Source: Mimachlamys varia
Taxonomy: Eukaryota > Mollusca > Bivalvia > Pectinida > Pectinidae
DNA length: 64,000 nucleotides
Assembly: GCA_947623455.1 (NCBI GenBank)
Contig: OX392541.1
Span: 11,784,719 to 11,848,718, forward strand
Direction: 5' to 3'
In this document: positions 22,483-32,280 of the stretch, piece after piece
Numbering within the stretch: position 1 is the stretch's first letter
Layout: the number at the start of each line of letters is the position of its first letter
Made by a program: the position numbers and the translations under genes
Notes under the pieces: model-generated
What the model was told of the DNA's origin: nothing
Database searches by the model: none
The model's input: only the letters and a program-made list of their open reading frames with translations

Positions 22483-25400
22483 GTTATGATGATGATGTGA
22501 TGATTATGATGATGATAATAACGATGTATTGTTATATTCATGTGATGTGATGAAAGATAAAAAAAACCTATAAAAGACATTTCTTTTTCGCTCAAGGTCA
22601 ATATTCCTAAAATTTGGAGACCTATTTATCCCCATGTTTACCTTTATCAGTTCCACATTGAAAGATGAGTACTTAAACTATTTCTATTCCCCTTGTTTTC
22701 AAAATTTCAGAAAAAATGTGGCACTTATGAAAATTAGGAAAATTGAATCCTAACTCTTTGATTTGTTTTTTCTGTAGCCGGCAGTAGAAGCGGCAGAAAT
22801 AACCAGACACCCCGAAAACTTCATCCGGTGTTTCTTTAAACGACATCAGTTACAACAAGATGGGCTGCTGGTAGAAAAACTAGAGAGTCTGTTATACAGT
22901 GGTAAATGTAGTAGTAATTTGTATAATTTATATATATTATAGAGGATCTTAGTTCTTACACGAGTGTCGATGTAATATGGAATTTATTAAACGAGTTAGA
23001 TAATTTTGAATGTCACGAACTTTTAGGCGACTGACATATAAAATTATTTAACGTGTTTAATAAATTCCATATTGCATTGACATGAGTGTAAGATTCTATT
23101 TATCACATAAGTTATATTTATGAGAAAATCACCAGTGTTCAATAGAGTGTTCGCCCCTAACAATAATACAGTAGTGGTCTTTTCGATACAGTAGTCTCCC
23201 TTTTCGATCCAGTTATTGCCCCTATTGATATATTACATGTAGGTGACATGATACAGTAGATACCCTTACAATACTTCCAGTTGCCCCCCTTTCCGATCTA
23301 GTTATCGCCCCTAACGGTACAGTTATTAATATCATACAGTACTCACTCTTACAATACTTCCAGTTGTCTGCCTTTCCGATCCAGTTATTGCCCCTAACGG
23401 TACAGTTATTAATATCATACAGTAGTTACCCTTACAGTACTTCCAGTTGTCTCCCTTTCCGATCCAGTTATCGCCCCTAACGATTCAGTAGTTAATATCA
23501 TACAGTAGTTACCCTTACATTACTTCCAGTTGTCTCCCTTTCCGATCCAGTTATCGCTCCTAACGGTCATTATTAATGTCATACAGTACTAACTCATATA
23601 ATACTTCCAGTTGTCTCCCTTTCCGATCCAGTTATCGCCCCTAACGATACAGAAGTATAACCTGTATATAAAGTAGTCGATCATAAACGGTAGTTAATTC
23701 TTTTTTATTCTGTAGACCCTTACTATTCTGTATACACGTGAAAGAAAATATTCGTTAATACTCCCCTTCGTTATTTCAAACCATTTAGGTCATGAGACAA
23801 ACTGTTGTGAATGACCTTTATCAATTTGATTTGAACATATTTTATTTTTTAAATATACAAATGGGATCAGACACAAGTTAAACAACTTATAATTGGTCTT
23901 CTCCGTAAAACATAAATGGTTGTATATACATTTGACCGCAAATTAGAAAAAAAATGACTGTAGGATAAAATTTACAAAACACATATCAAATTACAATGTT
24001 ATTGTTGTACCCGTATACATTTTGTATATCAGCATAGCATTATGCACATGTATAATGAAGTGAATTTTTTACTGCACACTAAAAAACTAGTACGGAGTTT
24101 ATCGACCTGGTAAATGTTTCAACAATCCAATATGGTCCAATTTAGGACGTTGAATTCAGACAATGTCTATCATAATCAAAACAAAAATGAATTAACTGAT
24201 AAACAACCCACATGCATGTATTAGTCAGCATTATGATGACCTGATGACGCAGTAGATCCACAATACGCGAGCACATTCCGAAACTCTCTACACAAGTAGC
24301 ACCGCACCATAAAATGTCTATAACTCTCTTCTGTCATGAACCACACACCTGATCCTGGTTTCCATGGAATTCCGAGCTTTAGGCTCCCCACTTTACGAAT
24401 GTGATCCACTATAGTATCACAATGCTAAGTATATATGCGATTAATAATCAATTTCATTGTTGTTTTTTTTTGTTTAAACGTTTAGAGTGATTAATGAACT
24501 CTTGAACTAATAAAAACAGACCAAAGTTTCCATTATCAGAAAATATTTCAGAGCCAAACAACAACAAATCTGCAGATATTTCATTTAAATTAAGTTCATT
24601 TGCAAGTTTTATTATTAACGTATTTCTAGAGTTAGCAAATAAAGAACAATCTAATGAATAATGTTCCATATTTTTTATAGCATTTAGACATCTACACTAT
24701 GGTGACTGAATTAATTTAAAACGTTTAAGATAAAAACATAAGGAACTACAGTTATATCTAAGTCTTGTATGTAGGATATTTAATTTCCTATCCCAACAAG
24801 AGTAAAAATTAGGAGCACTTTCTCCTTTCAAAAAAGTTCTTTTTTTTAAAAGAGATTATACTATTACATGATATAGTTTGAATAGGAAGACTGTTCCAAA
24901 GTTTAACAGTATTCGGTATAAATGATCTTTCAAACAATGTCAATCTACATCTTGGAATTACATAATCATTTTGATTTTTCAAATTATAATTGTAATATCG
25001 TGTACTGAACTTTGCATAATATCCTGTAAATATGGAGGGGTAAGGTTGTTATGTATCTTGTATAATAATGTTAATTTTTATAATGTTGATTTTCGACGAC
25101 TACTCAATGTTTCCCACCCAGCCTCAGAATACAAACTATGTCGACTATAGGAAGACCAGTCATTATTCTGGCTGCTTCTAACTGTAGTTTTTCTAATTTG
25201 TCTACGTTAGCACTTTTACATTCATCCCATAGCTCGCATGCGTATTCCAAAAGAGGCCTTATAAAAACAGTGAATATTTTTGACAACGTTTTTAAACTTA
25301 AAGTATATTTTAATTTCCGTAACACTGATAAGTGATTTGAAACTGATTTAACAATGTTATTTACGTGTTCAGTCCATTTACAGTTTTCGTTAAATGTTAC

Positions 25401-27185
25401 CCCGAGATGCTTATGATTAGCTGAAGTCTGTAATAATGTATCATTAAACGTTAAGTTGATGTTAAAGCGGTTGTTAGCATTATGAAAGAGAACTACATCA
25501 GTTATGGAGGGATTAAAATTAACATCCCATTTGTCAGCCCAATCTTCAATTAAAGCTAAACCATGATTCATTACTTGCTCCATTTCTAATAAATTGTTAG
25601 AAGAAAACGATAACAATGTGTCATCAGCAAACATTCTTGGAAGTGCAAGTAAATTATCAGCAATATCGTTTATAAATATCAAAAATAAAAGAGGACCAAG
25701 GAGATATCCTTGGGGAACTCCTGCCTGCGTTCAAATGTCCAATAGAAAAAGTAGAAGAAGAATGACCTAGGATGACACGTTGATTTCAATCAAATAAGTA
25801 GTCCTTAATCCAAGAAAAAAAAGTTGCCTCTAATACAATAGGCGTGTAATTTGATAAGGAGACCTCTGTGCCACACTGTCAAAGGCTTTAGATATATCAA
25901 AAAAGGTCATACAAGTGTGTTGTTTATTTTCTAACGCAAAACATATATTATGGAAGATTTCAATTTATTGATATACAGAAGGGTGTCCTTTAACAAAACC
26001 AGATTGGTATTTATATAGTAAATTGTTATCCAACAAGTAATTATGGAGGTATTTGTGAATAACCCTTTCGAACAGTTTACCTACAGAGCTCAGTAACGAG
26101 ATAGGCCGGTAGTTAGATGGAAGACATCTATCATTTTTTTTAAATAGTGGAAGTACATTAGCCATTTTTCACGCAGAAGGAAATTTACATTCTCTTAATT
26201 ACCGTTTAAAGGCCCAATATACGTATCTTCTGGAAATTTTTCGTGATTCTGACCAATTCTGATAACCATGCAAAAATAAGTCTAAAACGAAGTAAACCTG
26301 AACGGTAACTAACAAGAAACTCTTGACAGAAAGAATCCAAAGAATTGAAAATAATTCAGGTGGGGCCTAATTCAACAACGGTGTTTTTTAACATGTTATG
26401 ACTTATAGAATCAATTCCTGTAGCCTTGTTTAATGTCAAAGTTTTAAGAATTTCATGAGCATCAGCTCTAGTAATTTTAATGGAATGTATTGACGAATTA
26501 CAGCGAAACGGGAAACATGGACTATCTAAATCATTATCTATATTTGATAGGTTTCCGTGCAATAACTTCAGTTCCGTTGAGCCAATCACACTCAAACTTA
26601 TTACAGTGCTCTTTTATTAAATATTGCTCTTCTGGTCTGACAGTCAACGATTAAGGTCATCGTTACTATATATACAATGTAACTGACATCGAAACTGAAG
26701 TTTTCGTGTGATAACTTAAGATTCTTTGAGTCTATCAATGTCATATTGTTACTATAAATAGAACTGAAATGAACAAAAAAGTTTCTGTAGGACAACATGA
26801 CTTTCCATAGGCCTCAACGATTCTTGTTTATTTCAAAATATGTGTATTTCAAAATTTTAAAAAAGTAATTCTTTTAGTAAGAATATATCTACTGTTGGCC
26901 ACTAGCGACACATCTTCTTTTGTTGAGTCCTAGTTTATATTCTATGTTTCAAATCTTATTTCAGATGTACATTTGTATTACAATGACGATACGAATAAAG
27001 CGGAGTTTCGATCACAGCGAACCCGTGGTGGTGATTTGAAAAGCCAGCTGTTCAATTTGTACCGGTGTCCAAGCAACACTCGCAGCCAGCCAATTAAAAT
27101 GGAAATCATATGTACCACAGAATGGGAATTAGGCACTTTTGCATGTGATATCAGTACAATTCAAGCAAAGTTTAAATTTGCTTAG
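17997..27185 (+). CDS. four-exon gene, unrecognised 206-residue protein, possibly beta-trefoil
   Basis: Exons 17997-18148 (ATG at 18007), 20219-20352, 22778-22901 and 26965-27185 join with GT-AG introns in phases 1, 0 and 1. They give one open frame of 206 codons ending TAG at 27183. The ATG was chosen because the frame is closed by TGA just upstream and the exon starts at a good acceptor, so an untranslated 5' exon is implied. The N-terminus is charged (MRKFEMRLADTRMKENV), with no signal peptide and no membrane segment. Segments such as CYNDKYLKMNGG, SEFLLTVSPNKALEF and LLYSDVHLYYNDDTNKAEFR recur at spacing suggestive of a beta-trefoil (IL-1/FGF/fascin-like), but this is inference only. The introns are filled with nested transposons. 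Confidence 0.7.
18329..18721. mobile_element. TTAA-flanked MITE, copy 3 (393 bp), inside a SINE
   Basis: TTAA at 18329 and 18718; ends AAAGGCCCAATATACGTAAC and GTTACGTATATTGGGCCTTT. The SINE sequence resumes directly after the right TTAA. Confidence 0.85.
18867..20138 (+). mobile_element. Harbinger-like decayed element, 1.27 kb
   Basis: Inverted termini GGGCCGGTTGTTCAAAGG and CCTTTGAACAACTGGCCC, flanked by a short repeat compatible with CGG. At 19095 an ATG opens MASKRPRAETRQR. A frame-disrupted continuation, ELFTFVSSTRTSQLKDNRL...NEDRKRVWKSQT, resembles the Myb/SANT-like protein of PIF/Harbinger elements. No transposase seen, so a non-autonomous or decayed copy. Superfamily is inferred from termini and the Myb-like remnant. 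Confidence 0.55.
20219..20352 (+). CDS. exon 2 of the 206-residue gene
   Basis: Acceptor TTTTTATTTCAG| and donor TTTCAG|GTAAGT. Encodes residues 48-92, including YCGVFRKYVVVYHG and SEFLLTVSPNKALEFQ. Confidence 0.75.
20492..20876. mobile_element. MITE with ATCCTCGATATCC termini, copy 2
   Basis: Left end ATCCTCGATATCCAGGGGTT. The right end is duplicated in tandem: the ~45-base terminus occurs at 20784-20827 and again at 20830-20876 (TGATCGTAACCCCTGAATAT). Same family as 10580-10914. Confidence 0.75.
21150..21590 (-). mobile_element. 5'-truncated Penelope-like element
   Basis: Minus strand: the C-terminal ORF segment (FERCGLISTMGKFYGRHLCL, IEKYSVSLSDMKMDVFEFAY, stop at ~21404) is followed by the ~250-bp 3' UTR, ending with the shared GACGCTTCGGTATTCTC. 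The KFYGRH...EKY.VS block is conserved in the longer family members and shows the ORF ends soon after the RT domain. Confidence 0.8.
21662..22134. mobile_element. Tc1/mariner-type MITE, copy 1 (473 bp)
   Basis: TA-flanked. The left end CAGTGACGTGCCAAAAGTCT is mirrored at the right (AGACTTTTGGCACATAGCTG). Terminal inverted repeats are ~80 bases, including TATTTTGCTATATAT. Relative at 61484-61982. No transposase. Confidence 0.75.
22338..22520. repeat. (GAT)n microsatellite
   Basis: Interrupted trinucleotide tract, with the longest pure run at about 22422-22482. On the minus strand it reads as a run of histidines; that ORF is an artefact. Confidence 0.95.
22778..22901 (+). CDS. exon 3 of the 206-residue gene
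   Basis: Acceptor TTTTTTCTGTAG| and donor ACAGTG|GTAAAT. Residues 93-133 plus one base, including HPENFIRCFFKRHQLQQDG and LVEKLESLLYS. Confidence 0.75.
22955..23092. repeat. foldback element, family 1 copy 2
   Basis: Inverted copy of 88-225 with the same CTTACACGAGTGTCGATGTA terminus and GATCCTCT / ATAGA...TTATCACATAAG flanks. Lies in intron 3 of the 206-residue gene. Confidence 0.8.
23250..23655. repeat. minisatellite, ~83-bp unit, about five copies
   Basis: Unit contains CAGTAGTTACCCTTACAATA, CTTCCAGTTGTCTCCCTTTC and CGATCCAGTTATCGCCCCTA, then ACGGTACAGTTATTAATATC. Units differ by a few substitutions. Diverged half-units extend back to about 23150. Confidence 0.85.
24221..24409 (-). other. 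ORF of unknown origin next to the LINE
   Basis: Minus frame GSLKLGIPWKPGSGVWFMTE, ESYRHFMVRCYLCREFRNVL... has protein-like composition, with a CxxC pair. No splice sites or family recognised; may be a remnant of a mobile element. Confidence 0.2.
24454..26595 (-). pseudogene. decayed non-LTR retrotransposon (LINE) reverse transcriptase
   Basis: Read on the minus strand in several frames. N-terminal RT segment LNKATGIDSISHNMLK (26356-26595); LPSNYRPISLLSSVGKLFER (25965-26165); FFDISKAFDSV near 25890; LLGPLLFLIFINDIA and FADDT, with motif C at ~25620-25710; then SLYSEAGWETLSSRR across a frameshift near 25110, LYKIHNNLTPPYLQ, and a C-terminal segment ending at 24454 (EHYSLDCSLFANSRN). Motifs fit the CR1/L2/Jockey group. 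Frameshifts, stops and a MITE insertion (26207-26382) make it inactive. No endonuclease domain seen, so 5'-truncated. Lies in intron 3 of the 206-residue gene, antisense. Confidence 0.9.
26207..26382. mobile_element. TTAA-type MITE fragment inside the LINE
   Basis: Begins TTTAAAGGCCCAATATACGT and continues through CAAAAATAAGTCTAAAACGA to AATTCAGGTGGGGCC, where the homology stops, so the other half is lost. It interrupts LINE sequence on both sides. Confidence 0.75.
26965..27185 (+). CDS. exon 4 (terminal) of the 206-residue gene
   Basis: Acceptor TTCTTATTTCAG-type (CTTATTTCAG|). Residues 134-206, DVHLYYNDDTNKAEFRSQR through CDISTIQAKFKFA, stop TAG. Confidence 0.75.
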
Positions 27186-27343
27186 TAGAATACTCAGGCC
27201 TTAATGGCATTGCTCTCTTTTTATTTGACACATAAACTGTAGTGTTACCATCGTGAAACCGCACCAATTGAAAACAGTAAGAGATACTGCAGATTAGCGT
27301 TGTATTGCAGATATTTCAACATTTCATAGCATCTAATTTTGTA

Positions 27344-29310
27344 GTTTGTCCAATCTGATTAAAATCATATTGTAATATCAACGCCGTTCCGTAATCTTCT
27401 CGGTGAGTCAAAATCTGACATCAACCCTAATAGGGTCACGTTCTGGTGACCTTTTGCATTATTCAATTAAATTACGACTTCCAGAATATTGAATGAGAAA
27501 GTTTGTGGGCAAAACAAATTAGAGAATACCAAAGCGTCAACAAAACCATAATCCGAACTCGAAATCGATTACATTAGGGGCAAAATAGGAACAAAGGAAC
27601 GATTTACATGGAGACTCTCGTAAAAGCACAAGAGAATAAGACCAGGTGTTCCGGAAGAGTAAGCGTCTTCTGCTTCATCGACGACACCCGACATGTAAAT
27701 CTTGGTAACATCCAAGTAAGCGTCAATCCTGAAAATGAGAACCGAGTCATCATTGTCATCTCAACAAGTAAACACACTAACAAGCAAACTCAAAAACGTC
27801 CATCTTCATATCATTCAAAGATACAGAATATTTATCGATGATATCAAGATGGCGACCATAAAACCTGCCCGTAGTCTTCATCAACCTGCATTTCTCGAAT
27901 CCCTGTGCCGTAAGTTTGTCCGTCAGCAGTTGACATCTATCACGGAAATCTCGATATTAAGAGCAAGCCCTAGAATAACGAATCAACTCCGTCCTGTTAA
28001 CACCATAGGATGGAGAAACAGGGATGTTACTATCAAGAAAGGGAATATTACGATCGGAAAATCGAAATCGTCACGTCTATCATACAGCTTAGTAGTAAGT
28101 TGCCCGTGTTGGTCATAGTTTAAGTAAAGATCGAGGTAAGAAGCTGATGTAGGAGAGTCTGTTGTTACTTTAATTTCAACTTCAGTAGGGTATATACGAT
28201 CGACTAGATCAGCAAACTTCTTGTTGTTCATAGATAACACATCGTCGATATACCTGGAAGTGAAATTGAAAGATTTAGCAAAGTTTTCGTTACCCGTCCT
28301 GATAAGCCCCTCGACAAATTCAGCCTCGTATGAAAACAAAAACAAGTCAGCCAAAAGTGGTGCACAGTTAGTGCCCATTGGAGTGTAACAGTCTGTTGGA
28401 AAATTTTTTCTCCGAACACAACAAAGATATTGTCAACCAGAAATTCAATCATTCGTACTATATCTTCCTCAGTATATTTCAACCTAGCTTTTGTTGTATT
28501 TTTCACAAAGTATGCTCCAAGATGGCTCACAACCATGTATTTGTATCATCGTTCACCTTTCTTGGAAAAGAAAGCTCTCATAATCAGAGACCAAAGACGT
28601 TCTTTCAGTTTGGCATGTGGTATGGTAGTGTACAGGGTGGAAAAATCAAACGTTTTGATAGACGAAACATTTTTGAGAAGGGGATGCTCAATACTGATCA
28701 GAAGATCTTTTGGGTTTTTCAAAATCCATATTCCATTAATGCCACTTCTGGAGTATACAGTGTCACAATAAGACTAAAGCCCTGATTTAACGGTACTAAG
28801 AATGGTAGTTAGAAGTTTTGATAATGGCTTGGTTGAGCAATGAGACGAGCCAGCGATAAAACGTTGCTTATAAGGATCCTTGTGTAGTTTAGGTATCCAA
28901 TATAGCCGCGGTAAGTCAGCGTCTTTATCATTAACGGGTATTTTGAATGATTGAAATACTGATGTATGATTGGAAAGTATTTCATCTTTCGAAAAACCGG
29001 TTAATGCGTAAGTAGGGTTACCTTGGTTATCAAGAAGGCCCAGTTCTTTTTGCAAACAATGAATGTAACAGTGTTTGCAAACTAGGATCAGGCAAAGTAG
29101 CTTGCATAATCCTATCGGTTCGTTTATAGTCATTTCGTTACAGCACTCTAACGTGAAATGCTGTGACGAAATGACTTACCGCAGATGACAGCGCCAACTG
29201 TCATCAATTAGAATGATTTCCTAGAGTGTGAAGTAAAGAAATTCGACAAAGGTTACCAGAACATGATCTCTTATGGGATATTGTCGGATCCTTGTAAAAC
29301 GCAGTGAGAA
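27344..29310. mobile_element. CAATCTGATT-type MITE split by a Penelope-like insertion
   Basis: Left part 27344-27515 (CAATCTGATTAAAATCATAT... GGTGACCTTTTGCATTATTC) and right part ~29098-29310 (GCTTGCATAATC... AGTCATTTCG... GATCTCTTATGGGATATTGT) align in order with the copy at 52340-52626. The ~1.58 kb between them is the Penelope-like element. Confidence 0.75.
27518..29097 (-). mobile_element. Penelope-like retroelement with reverse transcriptase ORF (broken)
   Basis: Longest copy of the family, on the minus strand. RT segments in order: PRLYWIPKLHKDPYKQRFIA (~28780-28930), TFDFSTLYTTIPH (~28620-28660), MGTNCAPLLADLFLFSYEAE (~28310-28378), RYIDDVLS (~28230-28255), SASYLDLYLNYD. The ORF is broken by frameshifts, and the C-terminal KFYGRH...DMKMDVFEFA and stop are near 27800. 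Then comes a ~270-bp 3' UTR with TCTTCCGGAACACCTGGT and terminal GACGCTTTGGTATTCTC. PKLHK, YTxIPH and YIDD blocks are typical of Penelope-like RTs. No GIY-YIG domain follows the RT. Confidence 0.85.
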
Positions 29311-31990
29311 CAAGGTCTTTACGCGATCATACACGGTTTATCAGTTAAAGCTGCCTGATGTTGTATTGTACCAATACGTTCCTCGCCGTTGCAACATTAT
29401 TTTATAACGTGAACCGGCCTCACATCTTCTCAATTTATAACCAATCATTGACAATTTCTTCTAACGACAGATTCTTTTTTCTCGAATCACTCTTTGATTA
29501 AAAATACACGTATTTTAAACAGTATTCGTTGTCCCTTCGTCGAATGGAAATATTGCTTCGATACAGTATCTTGAAGGTAAATCGTTAAGTCTGTATGCAA
29601 TTTAGCCATTTATGAAATGTTTTTGCAGTTTGCCAATAAATGCCTATTTGCGTCTTTACAAAAATTTCAATTAAGCACAATTTCCTGTTTTCATATTACA
29701 TGTATTTCAGTATCGATTTCATTACCACCCAACCACCCCTCTTCGACGCCATAACAGTCAGGATGCTATGGGCGACTTGTTTACAAAATCCCTTGTTAAT
29801 TTGTTAATGAGGTTTTATTTTAAACATAATCACTTTGTACCTGTTGTTTATAAGCGAATGCTTTCGAACTTCATTGCCTTATGTTGTTGTCGGTGAAGCA
29901 GAAGAATCTTACTCTTCCGGAACGCCTGATCTTATTTTCTTGTACTTTTCAAAAGGTTTCAATTAATTGTTTTTCTATGTACATGTACGTTGATGTCCCA
30001 AGTTTATCGCTTTAGGTTTTATAAACGTGTTGATATTCTCTGATATTTGTTGAACGTGATACTCTTTCAGTATTCAATGTTTATTAAAATGACATCCTCG
30101 TGTGTGTCCATAATTAACATTTACATCTTAAACTTAAATTGACTTTTCTTTTCCTACTTTTTGTTTGTTCATTTGTTTGTTTGTTTTTGTTGTTTTTCTT
30201 TTTCTTTTGCTATTTTCGTGCCATGTATAAAATCTGTTACATCTTTCAATATGTTTCAATTTTACTTGACACAAGAATTGTATCATTTTTTCGTTTTGTT
30301 CTTAAATAAGTTTTTTTTTATATTTTAATGCATTTTGAATATGTTTCATCCTTGTCAGAATCGCCGAATTTAAATCAAATGTATCCCAATTAGTAACCGT
30401 TGTCATTTGAAAGTTTGAATTTAAATGACAAGACTCTCATTGATCAAGGTTAATCTATGACGTAAGTAAACCACGTGTAATCATTTTACAAGTGTTGCGG
30501 CTTTTATACTCTAATGAAATGCATTTGTTTGCTGGTAATTTATTATTCATATGTTTGGTTGAAGACCAAATGTAATTATATATAAACAAAAACAAATCAG
30601 AGAATAAACAAAGAAATGTTAAACAATAGATCTTTAATCAACGGTTTGTATATTTACAACTTAATTGAATTATATTCAAACAATTTAAACAAATCCCTAA
30701 TTTGATAGAATACTGTTAGTTGTTTTCAATTAAAATAAAACACATCCACATATATCAATTAATATAACAAATAAAAAAATATAAATCAACGTCAACACAA
30801 AAAAACCAAACATATGCTTATTACAATAAATAGAAGGTGGCTAAATTAGGGCAAAAAAGGTACAATAAAGATAAAAAAGAAACGTGATAGAGAGAAAGTC
30901 CCACATTTCGTTGGGATAAATTAAAATCATAGTTAAATGCATCAGCAATCACCTACTGTCAATCAACGTATTTTCAAGGCGACTTATTTTCGCGTTTTTA
31001 TATGAAACTATTTCGCGGCAATTGCGTGATAAATGCGTTCAAAAATTTAATGTACAGTACAGTTCAGTACTCTGATACCTGATCATACCTCTGATTAAAA
31101 CTAATGTGCAGCGATTAAATTTCGCGAACTTGAATCAACAGCAAAATAAGCCAAAAATTTATCGCAAACGAAAATAAGTTGGTTTAGAGTATACTGAAAT
31201 GAATGTTTAATAACTAGAAATGCAACACTTATTTGAGCAGAAGCTAAAACTACATTCATGCATTTCAATTATTTGTAACATGTTCAATCTTATTAACTTG
31301 GTACCGTCTTCAGAACATGGCATGATGCGCGCTTGCATACAATTTCGGGATATTTGTAGAAACCAGGAACTGTGTTCTATCAATAAAGTGTAAAGGGCTT
31401 TAATTAAAAACAACAGATCAATTAAATAAAATACATACAAAATGATATGTATTTCTGAAACGAACATGTTTTGAATATGATTTGACTCTTTACCATGTTT
31501 CGACTCAACGCATTCAAAAGTGGAAATGGAGTTCTCATTAAAGCATTGAAAATACATGTGATCAAAGAACAAAAAGTGTAAAGGGGCATAACTTTTTTAA
31601 AATTTGACCTGTGATCTTAAGAATTTTTTGTTTTGTGTTGTTAAGATCGATCCACAAAACAACAGGTAGAAATAAAAGGTGTAAGTGGAAAGAAAATGAC
31701 CTATGACATTCACAAATTCTTCCTCCTCCGATTTGAAATATGTCTGCCGACTTTGATGATACTAGCCCGAACGGCTGTCATAAATGCTGATAGACGGACA
31801 TATGGACAGACGGACCAATGTACGTACGCCCATATTAATAATGCGTTCGTATGAAGACGTGCGTTTAAAAAGCTAATAATAAACATAATCATAAAATAAT
31901 GTAACAGTTAATACGTTTTTGCTCAGTAAAGAGCTAGATTAGTATGAATAGATTGAACAAAACCGATACACTTTGAGTGAATAAAAGAGA
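29311..31990. other. A+T-rich intergenic DNA
   Basis: Mostly low-complexity A+T-rich sequence. A degenerate plus-strand Penelope-type 3' UTR piece lies at about 29880-29970 (GGTGAAGCAGAAGAATCTTA; CTCTTCCGGAACGCCTGATC). No exons recognised; part may be the 3' UTR or flank of the SLC16 gene that ends at 32003. Confidence 0.4.
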
Positions 31991-32002
31991 ATCTAAATGT
32001 AT

Positions 32003-32280
32003 TCATACTGTTAGGGATATAGCACCGTATAAAGTAGATTTATCTGATATGCTCTCCGTTATTTCCAGTAGTCCGATATTTGATTGTACCATAGGATTTC
32101 CGTTAGAGATCTCTGAAGAACCGATTGCATATTCCAAAGTGGTTTCCATTTCTTTGTGAAGGGTTGGTCCTTTAATTGTCACAAAAACACTTGGTATCAA
32201 AATCAATCCAGCAGCTATGACGCAGGAACCAATGAAGAAAAATTCAGCGCCATCAAATGATGTCTTATCTGAGACCATTC
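32003..32280 (-). CDS. SLC16 gene 1, exon 7 (terminal)
   Basis: Acceptor GTTGCAG|. Residues 406-497: FFFIGSCVIAAGLILIPSVF is the last membrane segment, followed by a ~60-residue cytosolic tail ending ISLTV and TGA. Confidence 0.85.

Noticed and set aside
22377..22601. poly-histidine ORF
   Set aside because: Translation of a (GAT)n microsatellite on the opposite strand.
23250..23655. CRISPR-like array
   Set aside because: The whole 83-bp unit repeats without unique spacers, and the genome is eukaryotic; it is a minisatellite.
28378..28785. plus-strand ORFs of 113-135 codons at 28.4-28.8 kb
   Set aside because: Antisense shadows of the Penelope-like reverse transcriptase, whose motifs are on the minus strand.
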